DNA of 32,210 bases from Bacteroidaceae bacterium (GCA_017542145.1 JAFXXQ010000009.1:1-32210); one strand, 5' to 3'. Numbered from the stretch's first letter, positions 22,502-31,457 are shown. Notes: a model not told the origin generated them from the letters alone. Numbers and translations are program-made.

Positions 22502-23078
22502 CGGGGAGGGTGGGTTTGTGGTGGTTGTAGCGGTTCATGGTGAAGTCGAGGCCTGAGAGGCAGAAAGTCTTGATGATGTCGATAGCCGTAGGAATCTGGG
22601 CATCAATGAGTGCGCGGTCCTCTGCATCGAACCCGCCAAGGACAAAGTCTATCTGCGAGCCGTGGGGGAAGCCGTTGCCGATGCCGACGCGGAGACGGGC
22701 ATAGTTCTGCGAACAGAGTATCTGCTCGATATGCCGCAAGCCGTTATGGCCTCCTGCGCCACCCTTGCCCCTTAGGCGCAGCGTGCCCACGGGCAGGGAG
22801 AGGTCATCCACGACGACAAGCAGGTTTTCGCCGGCGATGTTCTCCTTGTTCATCCAGTAGCGGACGGCATTGCCGCTGAGGTTCATGAAGGTAGTAGGTT
22901 TGAGAAGCACAAGCTGGCAGTTCTTGACGGACGTATGCGCCACATAGCCGTAGCGCTTGTCCTCAAAAACAGCATTGGACGCCTTCGCAAAAGCGTCCAA
23001 TACGTTGTAACCAATATTGTGTCTGGTTCCCTCGTACTCGTCGCCCGGGTTTCCCAAACCTACTATCAGGTACTTCAT
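22485..23078 (-). CDS. pth: Peptidyl-tRNA hydrolase
   Basis: 197 residues, normal length. The family residues are in place: Asn10 in GLGNPG, the catalytic His20 in [10 protein letters not shown], Asn66 in TFMNLSG, Asp92 in VVDDLSLP and Asn112 in GGHNGLRHI. The enzyme cleaves the ester bond of peptidyl-tRNAs dropped from the ribosome. Its start codon shares one base with the rplY stop (TAATG), indicating translational coupling. Confidence 0.96.
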   Translation of the reverse strand: MKYLIVGLGNPGDEYEGTRHNIGYNVLDAFAKASNAVFEDKRYGYVAHTSVKNCQLVLLKPTTFMNLSGNAVRYWMNKENIAGENLLVVVDDLSLPVGTLRLRGKGGAGGHNGLRHIEQILCSQNYARLRVGIGNGFPHGSQIDFVLGGFDAEDRALIDAQIPTAIDIIKTFCLSGLDFTMNRYNHHKPTLPDGSKD

Positions 23079-23695
23079 TATTCAGCGGCTGCTTCTTCAC
23101 CGCCTTCAGCAGCGGCACCGGCCTCGCGTGAGGAGCGGGTAGTCATGACACCGCAGACAACCGTGCTGGCGGGAGAAACCATTTCGAGGCCGTCGAAGCT
23201 GAGGTCGGCAACCTTGATGCTCTTGCCAAGACCGAGGTTGGTGACATCGATGACGAGCTTCTCGGGGATGACGTTGTAGAGAGCCTTCACCTTGATGCGG
23301 CGGACAATCTGCTCGAGCTTACCACCAGCCTTGACGCCGGCAGCCAGACCCGTGAGCTGTACGGGAACAGCCATGACGATGGGGTTGGACTCGTTGATCT
23401 GGAGGAAGTCCATGTGGAGGACGGTGTCCTTGACGGGATGGAACTGCATCTCCTGAATGATGGCGTTGTAGAGCTTGCCATCAATGGTGAGGTCAATGAC
23501 GAAGATTTCCGGCGTGTAGATGAGCTTGCGGAGATCGTCTTTCTTGACAACGAAAGGAAGAGCGACGGGCTTGCCGTTCTCATCTTTCTGGATTCCGTAC
23601 ATGTTGCAAGGGACAAGACCCTGCTTGCGCAGTTCGCGTGAACTTTTCTTTCCGACTTCCTCGCGGAAAGAGCCTTGGAGCTGGAATGTTTTCAT
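23078..23695 (-). CDS. rplY: 50S ribosomal protein L25 (Ctc/TL5 type)
   Basis: 205 residues. The N-terminal L25 domain (about 1-90) starts [24 protein letters not shown] in part and binds 5S rRNA; the C-terminal CTC domain covers about 95-185, followed by an Ala/Glu-rich tail typical of Bacteroidetes proteins. It heads the rplY-pth-hslR cluster. Upstream on the minus strand a TACCTTCG box (about 23783-23790) is a possible -7 element, with only a loosely spaced TTTG. Confidence 0.92.
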   Translation of the reverse strand: MKTFQLQGSFREEVGKKSSRELRKQGLVPCNMYGIQKDENGKPVALPFVVKKDDLRKLIYTPEIFVIDLTIDGKLYNAIIQEMQFHPVKDTVLHMDFLQINESNPIVMAVPVQLTGLAAGVKAGGKLEQIVRRIKVKALYNVIPEKLVIDVTNLGLGKSIKVADLSFDGLEMVSPASTVVCGVMTTRSSREAGAAAEGGEEAAAE

Positions 23696-23843
23696 TTTTT
23701 TCCTTTTTAAGTGTTACTCTAAATTAAGTGTTTTTGCTTAATTCGCCATCACACGGAATGAGAGCTTTTCGCAAAGTGGCCGCGAAGGTACGGCAAAAAT
23801 GCGAATTACGAAACAAAAATGGGAGTTTTTTGCTGTTTTTTCC

Positions 23844-24302
23844 TTAAAAATCTATTTTCAGGTCTATTCCGTCGACGATTTCCGTCGATATTTCGTCAGA
23901 AAGACCTTGGTTTGTTTTTTCAGCAGCGTCGGACTCAGGTACTGCCGGCTGTTCGGCGCTATCTGCATTTGCGGGAGTGGGGTTGCCGGCCTCCTCGCTG
24001 ACGGGGAGGGGTGACGGTTCGCTGCCTCCTTCGTGGATGTAGCGGATGGCATTGCTCAGCGCATCGATGAACTTGCTGAAGTCCTCCTTATAGAGGAAGA
24101 TCTTGTGCTTTTCGAAATTGAATCGCCCCTCTTCCATATCCCCGATGTAAACCTTTTTGCTTTCCGTGATGGAGAGGAACAGCTCGTCGCGTTTGTTCTT
24201 TTTCACATCCAGATAATAGATGCGTTTCCCTGCCTTGACGGTCTGTGAGAAGTATATTTTCTTCTCATAGTCGAATGTGGGGTTGTCTTTTTTGTAATCC
24301 AT
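23844..24302 (-). CDS. DUF3276 (PUR-alpha-like) nucleic-acid-binding protein
   Basis: 152 residues from the ATG at 24302; a longer frame to 24332 adds ten residues without family character. Residues about 8-95 form the DUF3276 domain (KKIYFSQTVKAGKRIYYLDVKK, in part, and GRFNFEKHKIFLYKEDFSKF), a PUR-alpha-like fold found widely in Bacteroidetes and related to the Borrelia nucleic-acid-binding regulator BpuR. The C-terminal ~55 residues are a Pro/Ser/Ala-rich acidic tail without clear structure. Single-stranded DNA or RNA binding is inferred from the family; targets are unknown. Confidence 0.85.
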   Translation of the reverse strand: MDYKKDNPTFDYEKKIYFSQTVKAGKRIYYLDVKKNKRDELFLSITESKKVYIGDMEEGRFNFEKHKIFLYKEDFSKFIDALSNAIRYIHEGGSEPSPLPVSEEAGNPTPANADSAEQPAVPESDAAEKTNQGLSDEISTEIVDGIDLKIDF

Positions 24303-24445
24303 AGAACCTCTCTTTAAGTGTTGACGCGCCAAATTTCAGCATTTTATGTGTGATAAACAAATCTTTTTAGTCTTTTTAAGGAATATCCATGAGAAAACAT
24401 CTGTAGGGGTGTCTCGCTGTGAGTGAAAAAGTTTTGGCGGGATTA

Positions 24446-24478
24446 TTTGTTTTTTCGCCCGGCTCTCTTTATCTTTGC
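24446..24478 (+). promoter_or_regulatory. Promoter of the 3-keto-glycoside gene group
   Basis: TTTG (24446-24449), 20-bp spacer, TATCTTTGC (24470-24478). The spacer begins with a T-run and TCGCCCGG, close to the TCGCTCGG at the same place in the cobalamin promoter (4175-4207). The coding start at 24501 is 22 bp beyond the -7 element. Confidence 0.8.
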
Positions 24479-24500
24479 AAACGATATTATAATTTAATCT

Positions 24501-25799
24501 ATGAAAAAGTATTCTCTGGGGGCCTTGTGCCTCGTGGCCTTAGTGGCTGTGATTGCCTTGACGGCATGTACAAAAAAGCAGAATGTGTTAACAAAGAGTG
24601 AAATCGAGGAGGGCTGGGAACTGCTCTTCGACGGTCAGACACTCGACAAATGGAAGAACTACAACGGCACGAAGCTGACCAACGGCTGGCACGTGGTGGA
24701 CGGCACCATGCAGGCTGCGGGCGACGGTAGCGACGAGAATGGCTACATCGTCACCAAGAAGCAGTATGAGAATTTCATCATCGACTGGGACTGGAAGCTG
24801 ACCCACGGCGGTAACAGCGGTATGCTCTACCACGTGGTGGAGAACCCCTTCTTCCCCGTGCCCTATGTCACCGGTCCTGAGTATCAGCTTATCGACAACG
24901 ACGGCTGGGAGGAGGACAATGCTCCCACGAAGCTGGAGCCCTGGCAGCGGCTGGGTGTCGACTACGCCATGTACCTGCCCGATGAAAGCAAAATGAAGGT
25001 AAACCCGCAGGGAAAGTGGAACAACTCGCGCATCGTTTTCGATAATGGCCATGTGGAGCATTGGCTCAACGGAGTGAAGATTCTGGAATTCGAGGCTTGG
25101 ACGAAGGACTGGTTCGAGCGTAAGAACAGTGGCAAGTGGGAGAATGCTCCTGAATACGGCTTGGCCCACCGCGGTGTTATCTGTCTGCAGGACCACGGCT
25201 ATCCCGCCTCGTTCCGCAACATCAAAATCAAGGAACTGCCCAAGAAGAACGTGGGCGAGAAGGTAACCCTCTTCAACGGCAAGGACCTCACGGGCTGGCA
25301 GGCCTACGGCACCGAGTTGTGGTACGTCAACGAAGAGGGCAACATGGTGTGCGAGAGCGGTCCCAACAAGCAGTATGGCTACCTGGCCACACGCGATTAC
25401 TACGAGGATTTCGACCTCACGCTGGAGTTCCGCCAGTGGGCTAACGGCAATTCGGGTGTCTTCTTCCGCTCGTTTGTTGAGCCTCCTGTGAAGGTAAACG
25501 GCTGGCAGTGTGAAGTGGCGCCTAAGGGTAGCGACACAGGTGGCATCTACGAGTCCTACGGACGTGGCTGGCTCAAGCAGATTCCCGATGAGAAGGAAGA
25601 GTATCTCAAGGAGGGCGACTGGAACACGCTCCGTCTGCGTGTCGAGGGTGACCACGTGCAGACCTGGCTCAACGGACATCCGATGGTCGATTTCACCGAT
25701 GCTAAGATAGGTCGTGCCACAGGCCGCATCGCCCTGCAGATTCACGATGGCGGTGGCATCAAGGTCGAGTGGAAGAACATCGTATTGACAAGGCTGTGA
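24501..25799 (+). CDS. Lipoprotein with two DUF1080 (3-keto-disaccharide hydrolase) domains
   Basis: 432 residues. A signal sequence ends in a lipobox (LTAC, Cys23). Two DUF1080/PF06439-type domains follow: about 33-250 (GWELLFDGQTLDKW ... GNSGMLYHVVE) and 258-432 (VTLFNGKDLTGW ... GNSGVFFRSFVE). Both end in the family's RNIKIKEL/WKNIVLTRL-like strand. Family members fold as lectin-like jelly rolls and cleave glycosides oxidised at C3. The neighbouring oxidoreductase at 25860 could supply or use the 3-keto sugar. The gene follows a strong promoter and is separated from the next gene by six heptamers. Confidence 0.87.
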   Translation: MKKYSLGALCLVALVAVIALTACTKKQNVLTKSEIEEGWELLFDGQTLDKWKNYNGTKLTNGWHVVDGTMQAAGDGSDENGYIVTKKQYENFIIDWDWKLTHGGNSGMLYHVVENPFFPVPYVTGPEYQLIDNDGWEEDNAPTKLEPWQRLGVDYAMYLPDESKMKVNPQGKWNNSRIVFDNGHVEHWLNGVKILEFEAWTKDWFERKNSGKWENAPEYGLAHRGVICLQDHGYPASFRNIKIKELPKKNVGEKVTLFNGKDLTGWQAYGTELWYVNEEGNMVCESGPNKQYGYLATRDYYEDFDLTLEFRQWANGNSGVFFRSFVEPPVKVNGWQCEVAPKGSDTGGIYESYGRGWLKQIPDEKEEYLKEGDWNTLRLRVEGDHVQTWLNGHPMVDFTDAKIGRATGRIALQIHDGGGIKVEWKNIVLTRL

Positions 25800-25802
25800 T
25801 TC

Positions 25803-25844
25803 AGTTCATAGTGCATAGTGCATAGTTAAGAGTTCATAGTTCAA
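25803..25844 (+). repeat. Heptamer array, 6 units
   Basis: AGTTCAT, AGTGCAT, AGTGCAT, AGTTAAG, AGTTCAT, AGTTCAA fill most of the 60-bp gap between the DUF1080 lipoprotein and the oxidoreductase. Confidence 0.85.
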
Positions 25845-25859
25845 AACATACTTGTTGAA

Positions 25860-27137
25860 ATGAAACGAAGAGAATTTCTGAAGACGATGGGGGCAGCATC
25901 GCTGTTCACCATTGTGCCAAGCCGTGTGCTGGGCGGACCCAAGCATGTGGCACCGAGCGACCAGCTCACCAAGGGTATCATCGGCGTCGGAGGCATCGGA
26001 CGCAGCAGTTATCACTTCACTAGCGACGAGCGCTGCCGCCTGGTGGCCGTCTGCGATGTGGACAAGAAGCATCTGGAGCAGGCTGTCAACATGGCTAAGG
26101 AGCGCTTCCACGATACCCCTGTGTCGTATCACGACTTCCGCGACCTCATCCACGACCCCAACGTCGATGTCGTCCACATCGCTACCCCGCCCCATTGGCA
26201 TGCGCTGATGAGCGTGGAGGCTGCCAAAGCCGGCAAGGACATCTGGTGCGAGAAGCCCATGACACGTACCATCGGCGAAGGTAAGCGCGTGATGGAGGCC
26301 GTGAAGCAGAACAACCGTATCTTCCGCCTCAACACCTGGTTCCGCTTCACCGACACGTTCTACGGTCTCGGCACCACCGTCGAGCCTCTGAAGAAACTTG
26401 TTGATAGCGGCATGCTGGGCTGGCCCCTGAAGGTCACCGTCAGCGGCGCCACGGGCTTTACCTGGAAATTCTTCTGGGTAGGCAAAGAGAACCTGCAGCC
26501 CGAGCCCGTCCCCGCAGAGCTTGACTACGACATGTGGCTCGGCCCGGCTCCCTTCAAGCCCTACAATGTCCACCGCACCCACCAGACCTTCCGCGGCTAC
26601 TGGGACTATGACGGAGGTGGCTTGGGCGATATGGGCCAACACTATCTCGACCCCGTGCAGTACATCCTCGGCAAGGACAACACATCGCCCATCAAGGTCG
26701 AGGTCGATGCCCCGCAGCAGCACCCCGATGCCATCGGCATCTGGCGTAAGATTACCTACACCTACGAGGACGGCTGCCAGATTATCCTCGAGGGCGAGGG
26801 CTTTGAGAGCGGCAGCAACGTGCCCTACATCGAAGGTCCGAAGGGCAAAGTTTTCAAAGGCTTCCAGTGCACCATCCCCGATGTGATGAACAAGCTGGCC
26901 GAGCTGCCCGACCCCGCTCCGCAGAACACCGACTTCATCAACTGCATCAAGACACGCCAGAAGTTCGCCCTCAACGAGGTCAACGGCTTCCGCAGCGCCA
27001 CCATCGTCAACATGGCTGTCTGCGCCCTGCGCCTGAACCGCACACTCCGTTTCGACCCCGAAAAGCTGCAGTTCATTGGCGACGATGCCGCAAATGCCCT
27101 TATCGACCAGCCCATGCGCTCGCCTTGGAGACTTTGA
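25860..27137 (+). CDS. Exported Gfo/Idh/MocA-family sugar oxidoreductase
   Basis: 425 residues. The N-terminus RREFLKTMGAASLF is a twin-arginine type signal, so the folded, cofactor-loaded protein is probably exported. The dinucleotide-binding motif GVGGIGRS is at 42-49 and the conserved EKP of the family at 131-133 (CEKPMTR). A C-terminal alpha/beta domain completes it. Gfo/Idh/MocA enzymes with DUF1080 neighbours are thought to oxidise or reduce the C3 hydroxyl of glycosides, keeping NAD(P) bound. The exact substrate is unknown. It is flanked on both sides by heptamer arrays and is probably co-transcribed with its neighbours. Confidence 0.88.
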   Translation: MKRREFLKTMGAASLFTIVPSRVLGGPKHVAPSDQLTKGIIGVGGIGRSSYHFTSDERCRLVAVCDVDKKHLEQAVNMAKERFHDTPVSYHDFRDLIHDPNVDVVHIATPPHWHALMSVEAAKAGKDIWCEKPMTRTIGEGKRVMEAVKQNNRIFRLNTWFRFTDTFYGLGTTVEPLKKLVDSGMLGWPLKVTVSGATGFTWKFFWVGKENLQPEPVPAELDYDMWLGPAPFKPYNVHRTHQTFRGYWDYDGGGLGDMGQHYLDPVQYILGKDNTSPIKVEVDAPQQHPDAIGIWRKITYTYEDGCQIILEGEGFESGSNVPYIEGPKGKVFKGFQCTIPDVMNKLAELPDPAPQNTDFINCIKTRQKFALNEVNGFRSATIVNMAVCALRLNRTLRFDPEKLQFIGDDAANALIDQPMRSPWRL

Positions 27138-27140
27138 AGC

Positions 27141-27175
27141 AGTTCATAGTTAAGAGTTCATAGTTAAGAGTTAAT
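27141..27175 (+). repeat. Heptamer array, 5 units
   Basis: AGTTCAT, AGTTAAG, AGTTCAT, AGTTAAG, AGTTAAT, starting three bases after the oxidoreductase stop and filling most of the gap to the next gene. Confidence 0.85.
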
Positions 27176-27192
27176 AATCAAGATTAATTTGG

Positions 27193-30033
27193 ATGATTAT
27201 GAAAAAGATACAATCCTTGATATTTGCGTTAATCATTGCGCTGGTGCTACCCACACAGGCTGTGAATGCCCAGGGTACACGCGATGCCCGTCATCGCACG
27301 ACGGCTACCATCATTGCCGACGGTCTGGCTCAGCTTCCCGCCAAGGACGTCACGGTGTTCAATACGGTGATGAACGAAATCGCCTCCACAGGTGCTGCTG
27401 GCGTGCAGAGCCTGGCTGATATGCTTGTACCTGCTACCGAGGGTAAGAATGCCACCGTCGAATATGCGCTGGCTGGTCTTGCTGCCTACGTCACCGACAA
27501 GGGCAATGCTGCCCTGCGCAAGAACGTGCGCGAGGGCGTGAAGGCTTCGCTGGCCAAGTGTACCGATAAGCCCAACAAGGCGTACCTCATCTCGCTGTTG
27601 CAGCAATGCGGCACGGCTGAGGATGCTCCCGTCCTCGTCTCCTGCCTGAAGGACGACTACCTGAAGGACTTCGCCATGCGTGCTCTCATCGGCATTCCCG
27701 GCACGGAAGATGTGCTGCTTGGTCTGGTGTCAGAGGGAGCGGATAAGACGGCTCTTGCCTACGCTGTGGAGAAGAAGCAGCTTGCTGCTGCCGAGCCCTT
27801 CCTGCTGCTGTGGAAGAACGGGGCTGACGAAACACAGCAGGCTGCCATCAACAGCGCTCTTGCTGCGGTGGGCACCAAGGCCTCTCTGCCCGTGCTGGCT
27901 AAGGCTGCTAAGGCCGTAGGTTATGCCGGCGAAGCCACCAATTCCTACGAGTCGTACATGAATCTGGTGAAGCGTCTGGCTGCCGACCCTGCTACGTCCA
28001 AGCTGGCTGTGAAGGAGGCCAAGTCGCTCTGGAAGAACAAGAACCTTGCTGCCAATGTTCACGGCGCCGCTTTCGAGGTGCTGGTGAAGGCCCTGGGCAA
28101 GGATGCCCTACCTTATTTATATAAGGACCTCAAGAACCCCGACATCGAGGTGCGCAATGCTGCCCTGCTCAACATCAGTCCGCTGGCTGACGATGCCGTC
28201 TGTGCCGAGATTGCCAAGCAGGCTGAGAAGGCTGGTCCCTATGCCGTCACCGATGTGCTGGGCTGGTTCGGTGCCCGTAAGCAGACCAGCGAGGCTTCGT
28301 GGGTGGCCTCTCACGTCACCGGCGAGCAGACCGACGTCGTCCGTCAGGCCGCCATGCACGCTGCCGGCATCATCGGCGGCGAGGAGGCGCTGAACAGCCT
28401 CGTCTCCATGCTGGGTTCCCGCTTCAGCGACGATGCCGTAGCTGCTCTTACCCGTTTCAATGGTAAGGCCGACGATGCCCTTGTGGCTGCCCTTGGCAAG
28501 GATGCCGATGTGCAGGCTGCCGCGCTGCCCTTGATTGGTACGCGCCGTATTGCTGCTGCCAAGGGTAAGGTGTTCGAGCTGCTCAGCTCCAGCAACGATG
28601 TTGTCAGCAATGCTGCCTACGCTGCCCTCAGCGGTGTGGTTCGTCCTGATGACTTCACCCTTCTGGCTGATCTGGCTGAGAAAGCTTCGGGCGACAAGCG
28701 TATGGTGCTTCAGAACGCCATGAAGAGCGCTCTTGCATCCCTGCCTGCCGCAGAGCAGTACAAGGGTGTCTCCGAGCGCCTCTCGAAGGCTACGGACAAG
28801 GCCCTCTACTACCCCTTGCTGGCTCAGGTGGGCAATGCCGATGCCATCAACGCCCTCATGGACAGCTACAAGAGCACGGGTACCGACGCCGCCTTCGACG
28901 CGCTGTTGAAGGTAAATAATTCCTCCGTCATCGACCGCCTCTTCGAGCTGGCAGCCGAGCGGGTTCGCACCGACGCCGCCCTCAACCGTGCCCTGCCGCT
29001 CATCAACGCGGCCAACTTCACCTCTATCCGCAAGTTCCGCTACTTCAGTGACGCCATCGACCTCAACCCCTCCGCCTCCATCCGCAACCGCTACATCGAG
29101 GCGCTGGGTAACGTGCCTATGCCGTCGTCGCTCGACCTCGCTGTCAAGTACCTCGACAACCCCGACAGCAAGGAGGCTGCCGCAACAGCCGTCAAGACCA
29201 TCGTCGCCAAGAGTGCCGAACCCATGGGCGGTGATGCCGTGAAGGCTGCCCTCGTGAAGGCTCAGGACATTTTCCGCTCCAAGATGGCTTCCGACCCTGA
29301 TGCCGGTTATGCTGTCGATGAAATCAAGGGCATGATTGAAAAACTGCCTGCCGAGGGTGCCTCGCTCATCAGCGAGCTCACGCCCGAGGAGAAGAAGGAG
29401 GGCTTTGTCATGCTGTTCGACGGTACGAACATGGACAACTGGCAGGGCAATCTCGACAACTATACCCTCATCGACGGCGCCATCTACGTGGATGCCGCCT
29501 ATGGCAACGGTGGCAACCTCTACACGAAGAAGAAGTACAGCGACTTCATCTACCGCTTCGAGTTCCAGTTCATGGTATTGGGTGTCAACAACGGCGTCGG
29601 CATTCGCACCCCGATGGACGTCGATGCTGCCTACGAGGGCATGGAGATTCAGATTCTCGACCACGATGCCCCCTACTACCGCGATTTGCGCGAGTACCAG
29701 CAGCACGGCTCCGTCTATGGCATCATCCCCGCCAAGCGTGTCAAGTTCCCCGAGCTCGGCACCTGGAACACTGAGGAGATTCGTGCCATCGGCGACCACA
29801 TCACCGTTACCGTCAATGGCGAGGTCATTCTCGATGGCAACATCCGCGAAGCCTGCAAGGGCCACAACGTCAGCCCCGACGGAGGTGCCAACGAATATAC
29901 CGTTGACCACCAGAACCATCCCGGCCTCTTCAACAAGGACGGCTACATCAGCTTCTGCGGACACGGCACGGGCATCAAGTTCCGCAACATCCGCATCAAG
30001 GACCTCTCGAAGAGCAAAGGCAAAAGGAAATAA
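27193..30033 (+). CDS. Exported HEAT-repeat protein with C-terminal DUF1080 domain
   Basis: 946 residues; an ATG six bases later (27199) gives a slightly cleaner signal peptide (MKKIQSLIFALIIALVLP). Residues about 40-720 are Ala-rich helical repeats of the HEAT type, with recurrent short units such as DALPYLYKDLKNPDIEVRNA in part, suggesting a long curved scaffold. Residues from about 733 form a DUF1080/3-keto-disaccharide-hydrolase domain (FVMLFDGTNMDNW ... YEGMEIQILDHDAP ... IKFRNIRIKDL). It is third in the DUF1080-oxidoreductase group, which supports a shared role in handling 3-keto-glycosides outside the cytoplasm. The scaffold may bind partners or substrate; that is inference. Confidence 0.85.
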   Translation: MIMKKIQSLIFALIIALVLPTQAVNAQGTRDARHRTTATIIADGLAQLPAKDVTVFNTVMNEIASTGAAGVQSLADMLVPATEGKNATVEYALAGLAAYVTDKGNAALRKNVREGVKASLAKCTDKPNKAYLISLLQQCGTAEDAPVLVSCLKDDYLKDFAMRALIGIPGTEDVLLGLVSEGADKTALAYAVEKKQLAAAEPFLLLWKNGADETQQAAINSALAAVGTKASLPVLAKAAKAVGYAGEATNSYESYMNLVKRLAADPATSKLAVKEAKSLWKNKNLAANVHGAAFEVLVKALGKDALPYLYKDLKNPDIEVRNAALLNISPLADDAVCAEIAKQAEKAGPYAVTDVLGWFGARKQTSEASWVASHVTGEQTDVVRQAAMHAAGIIGGEEALNSLVSMLGSRFSDDAVAALTRFNGKADDALVAALGKDADVQAAALPLIGTRRIAAAKGKVFELLSSSNDVVSNAAYAALSGVVRPDDFTLLADLAEKASGDKRMVLQNAMKSALASLPAAEQYKGVSERLSKATDKALYYPLLAQVGNADAINALMDSYKSTGTDAAFDALLKVNNSSVIDRLFELAAERVRTDAALNRALPLINAANFTSIRKFRYFSDAIDLNPSASIRNRYIEALGNVPMPSSLDLAVKYLDNPDSKEAAATAVKTIVAKSAEPMGGDAVKAALVKAQDIFRSKMASDPDAGYAVDEIKGMIEKLPAEGASLISELTPEEKKEGFVMLFDGTNMDNWQGNLDNYTLIDGAIYVDAAYGNGGNLYTKKKYSDFIYRFEFQFMVLGVNNGVGIRTPMDVDAAYEGMEIQILDHDAPYYRDLREYQQHGSVYGIIPAKRVKFPELGTWNTEEIRAIGDHITVTVNGEVILDGNIREACKGHNVSPDGGANEYTVDHQNHPGLFNKDGYISFCGHGTGIKFRNIRIKDLSKSKGKRK

Positions 30034-30050
30034 AGTGACCCACCCCCGTA

Positions 30051-30070
30051 CCCCTCCCGTTAGGGAGGGG
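30051..30070. repeat. C-rich hairpin
   Basis: CCCCTCCC, GTTA loop, GGGAGGGG; 18 bp after the end of the HEAT-DUF1080 gene. Near-identical hairpins occur at 31518-31537 and 32102-32121, and the flank CCCACCCCC recurs, so this is a dispersed palindromic repeat that may double as a terminator. Confidence 0.75.
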
Positions 30071-30215
30071 AGGGAGAGGGCCTGTACAATAGTTCAATTA
30101 CTGAATATCCTTTCTACTGCGCCAGCAAAGCAAGCGAAACATTGGCTCGGCCTTTATCCTTCACGATTCGGCCATTCCAGCAAGCTTGGTGGCTCTTACT
30201 GCTCTGTACATTCGT

Positions 30216-30249
30216 CTGAACTCCTGAAACTCCTGAACTCCTGAAACTC
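30216..30249 (+). repeat. 17-bp tandem repeat, 2 copies
   Basis: CTGAACTCCTGAAACTC at 30216-30232 is repeated exactly at 30233-30249. It behaves like an 8+9 version of the short-unit arrays seen elsewhere. Confidence 0.75.
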
Positions 30250-30271
30250 CCAACTCGAGCAAAGCGAGGCT

Positions 30272-30289
30272 CTCCCCCTTACGGGGGAG
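30272..30289. repeat. C-rich hairpin
   Basis: CTCCCCC, TTAC loop, GGGGGAG, followed by GCGGGGAGAGGG. It lies 31 bp from the end of the reverse-strand TlpA-like gene and could help end its transcript. Confidence 0.65.
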
Positions 30290-30319
30290 CGGGGAGAGGG
30301 TCTGTTGGGGGTGGGTCTC

Positions 30320-31417
30320 TTATTTCTCCAGCAGCTCTGCCATCTTCTGGGCAAGCTCATTACCGCGGAGGTCGCGGGCAATGATGATGCCGTCCTGTCC
30401 GATGAGCAGGGTCGAGGGGATGGCGTTGATGCCATAGACCTTGGCTGCCGCACAGCCCCAACCCTTCAGGTCTGACATCTGGAGCCACGTCATGCCGTAC
30501 TTCTTCAGCGCCTCCTTCCAGTTGGCGTCCTCGTTGTCGAAGGAGACACCCACGATCTCCAGCCCCATCTTGTGGTACTTCTCGTAGGCAGCCTTCACGT
30601 TGGGGATGTCAGCCACACACGGTCCGCACCAGCTGGCCCAGAAGTCCACGTAGGTATAGCGGTTGTTGGGCACCACGTCCGACAGGCTCAGTTCACCACC
30701 CTCGGGTGTGGCCATGCGGAGGTCTGTGTATTTCCGTCCGGGAAAGCCGCGCATCAGACCCTCATTACGGTCGCCCACCATCTTCGCCCAGAAGTTGTCG
30801 GGGAAGTTCTCCTTCAGCTTCCTGGTGGCCTCCTCAATCCGCTCAGGATAGTTATAGAGCTGGAAGTCACGCAGCAGATAGATGCCGAAGATGTCGTCGG
30901 TATGGCGGTTCAGGACATCGGCGCGGTAGAAGTTACCCTCGTGCCACACCTTGCGCTGCTCCTCGTAGAGCGAGTCGCGCTCCTCGTCCGTCTGTGCCGC
31001 ACGCACCTCAGCCCCCAGTTCATTGGCTTTCGCGTTCAGTCGTGCCACGTTGCTCTGGTAGGCGTGGATGCTGTCGTTGAGAGGCGTGCCCGAGGGGAAG
31101 CCCTCACCCTCCAGAGGGATGTTCAGCACGATGTCCCCAGGCTCGCCGATGAAGCGGTAGAAGTCCCTGCTGCCCTGACCGTAATAGACGCGGATGATGC
31201 AGGCGCTGTCGGCCGTCCCCCTCCACGCGTACTGCCCGTTCACCACAGGAACTCTGGCGACGAGGGTGTCGCTGTTGTCGTTCCTCATCACGCTGATGGA
31301 GAGGGAGTCGATGTCGCGCTCCACCGTACCCGTGAGGCTGATGCGGTTCCCCGCCCGCGGATTACAGGCTGCCAGCATCAGGGCGGCAGCTACCCCAAGA
31401 AGATGTACCTTTTTCAT
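30320..31417 (-). CDS. TlpA/ResA-like thiol-disulfide lipoprotein
   Basis: 365 residues. The signal peptide ends in a lipobox (LAAC, Cys17). A beta-rich N-terminal region (about 25-105) resembles the DUF4369 domain that precedes thioredoxin domains in many Bacteroidetes proteins; a charged helical linker (115-235) follows. The C-terminal thioredoxin domain has WCGPC at 262-266 (Cys263, Cys266) and the cis-proline segment INAIPSTLLI. Likely a membrane-anchored envelope reductase or cytochrome-maturation-type protein; partner unknown. Its promoter -7 box is at 31449-31457. Confidence 0.88.
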   Translation of the reverse strand: MKKVHLLGVAAALMLAACNPRAGNRISLTGTVERDIDSLSISVMRNDNSDTLVARVPVVNGQYAWRGTADSACIIRVYYGQGSRDFYRFIGEPGDIVLNIPLEGEGFPSGTPLNDSIHAYQSNVARLNAKANELGAEVRAAQTDEERDSLYEEQRKVWHEGNFYRADVLNRHTDDIFGIYLLRDFQLYNYPERIEEATRKLKENFPDNFWAKMVGDRNEGLMRGFPGRKYTDLRMATPEGGELSLSDVVPNNRYTYVDFWASWCGPCVADIPNVKAAYEKYHKMGLEIVGVSFDNEDANWKEALKKYGMTWLQMSDLKGWGCAAAKVYGINAIPSTLLIGQDGIIIARDLRGNELAQKMAELLEK

Positions 31418-31448
31418 TGTTTTCTGTCATTTAGTTATTTTTTGCACT

Positions 31449-31457
31449 GCAAAGGTA
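31449..31457 (-). promoter_or_regulatory. -7 box of the TlpA-like gene
   Basis: TACCTTTGC on the minus strand, a perfect match to the Bacteroidetes -7 element, about 32 bp before the start codon. The -33 element is poorly placed (a TTTTGG about 24 bp upstream). Confidence 0.6.

Larger units (their letters stand above)
30034..30319. other. Intergenic repeats between convergent genes
   Basis: No gene is supported. It contains C-rich hairpins (30051-30070, 30272-30289), a 17-bp tandem repeat, and a segment around 30140-30182 that resembles the end of the window (32171-32210: shared CGGCCTT and TCGGCCATTC). Confidence 0.7.

Noticed and set aside
24588..25745. Reverse-strand frame of 385 codons
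   Set aside because: Antisense to the double-DUF1080 lipoprotein, with no promoter or family match.
28117..29964. Reverse-strand frame of 615 codons
   Set aside because: It is a shadow of the HEAT-DUF1080 gene; the composition reflects the codon bias of the forward gene and there is no recognisable domain or start signal.
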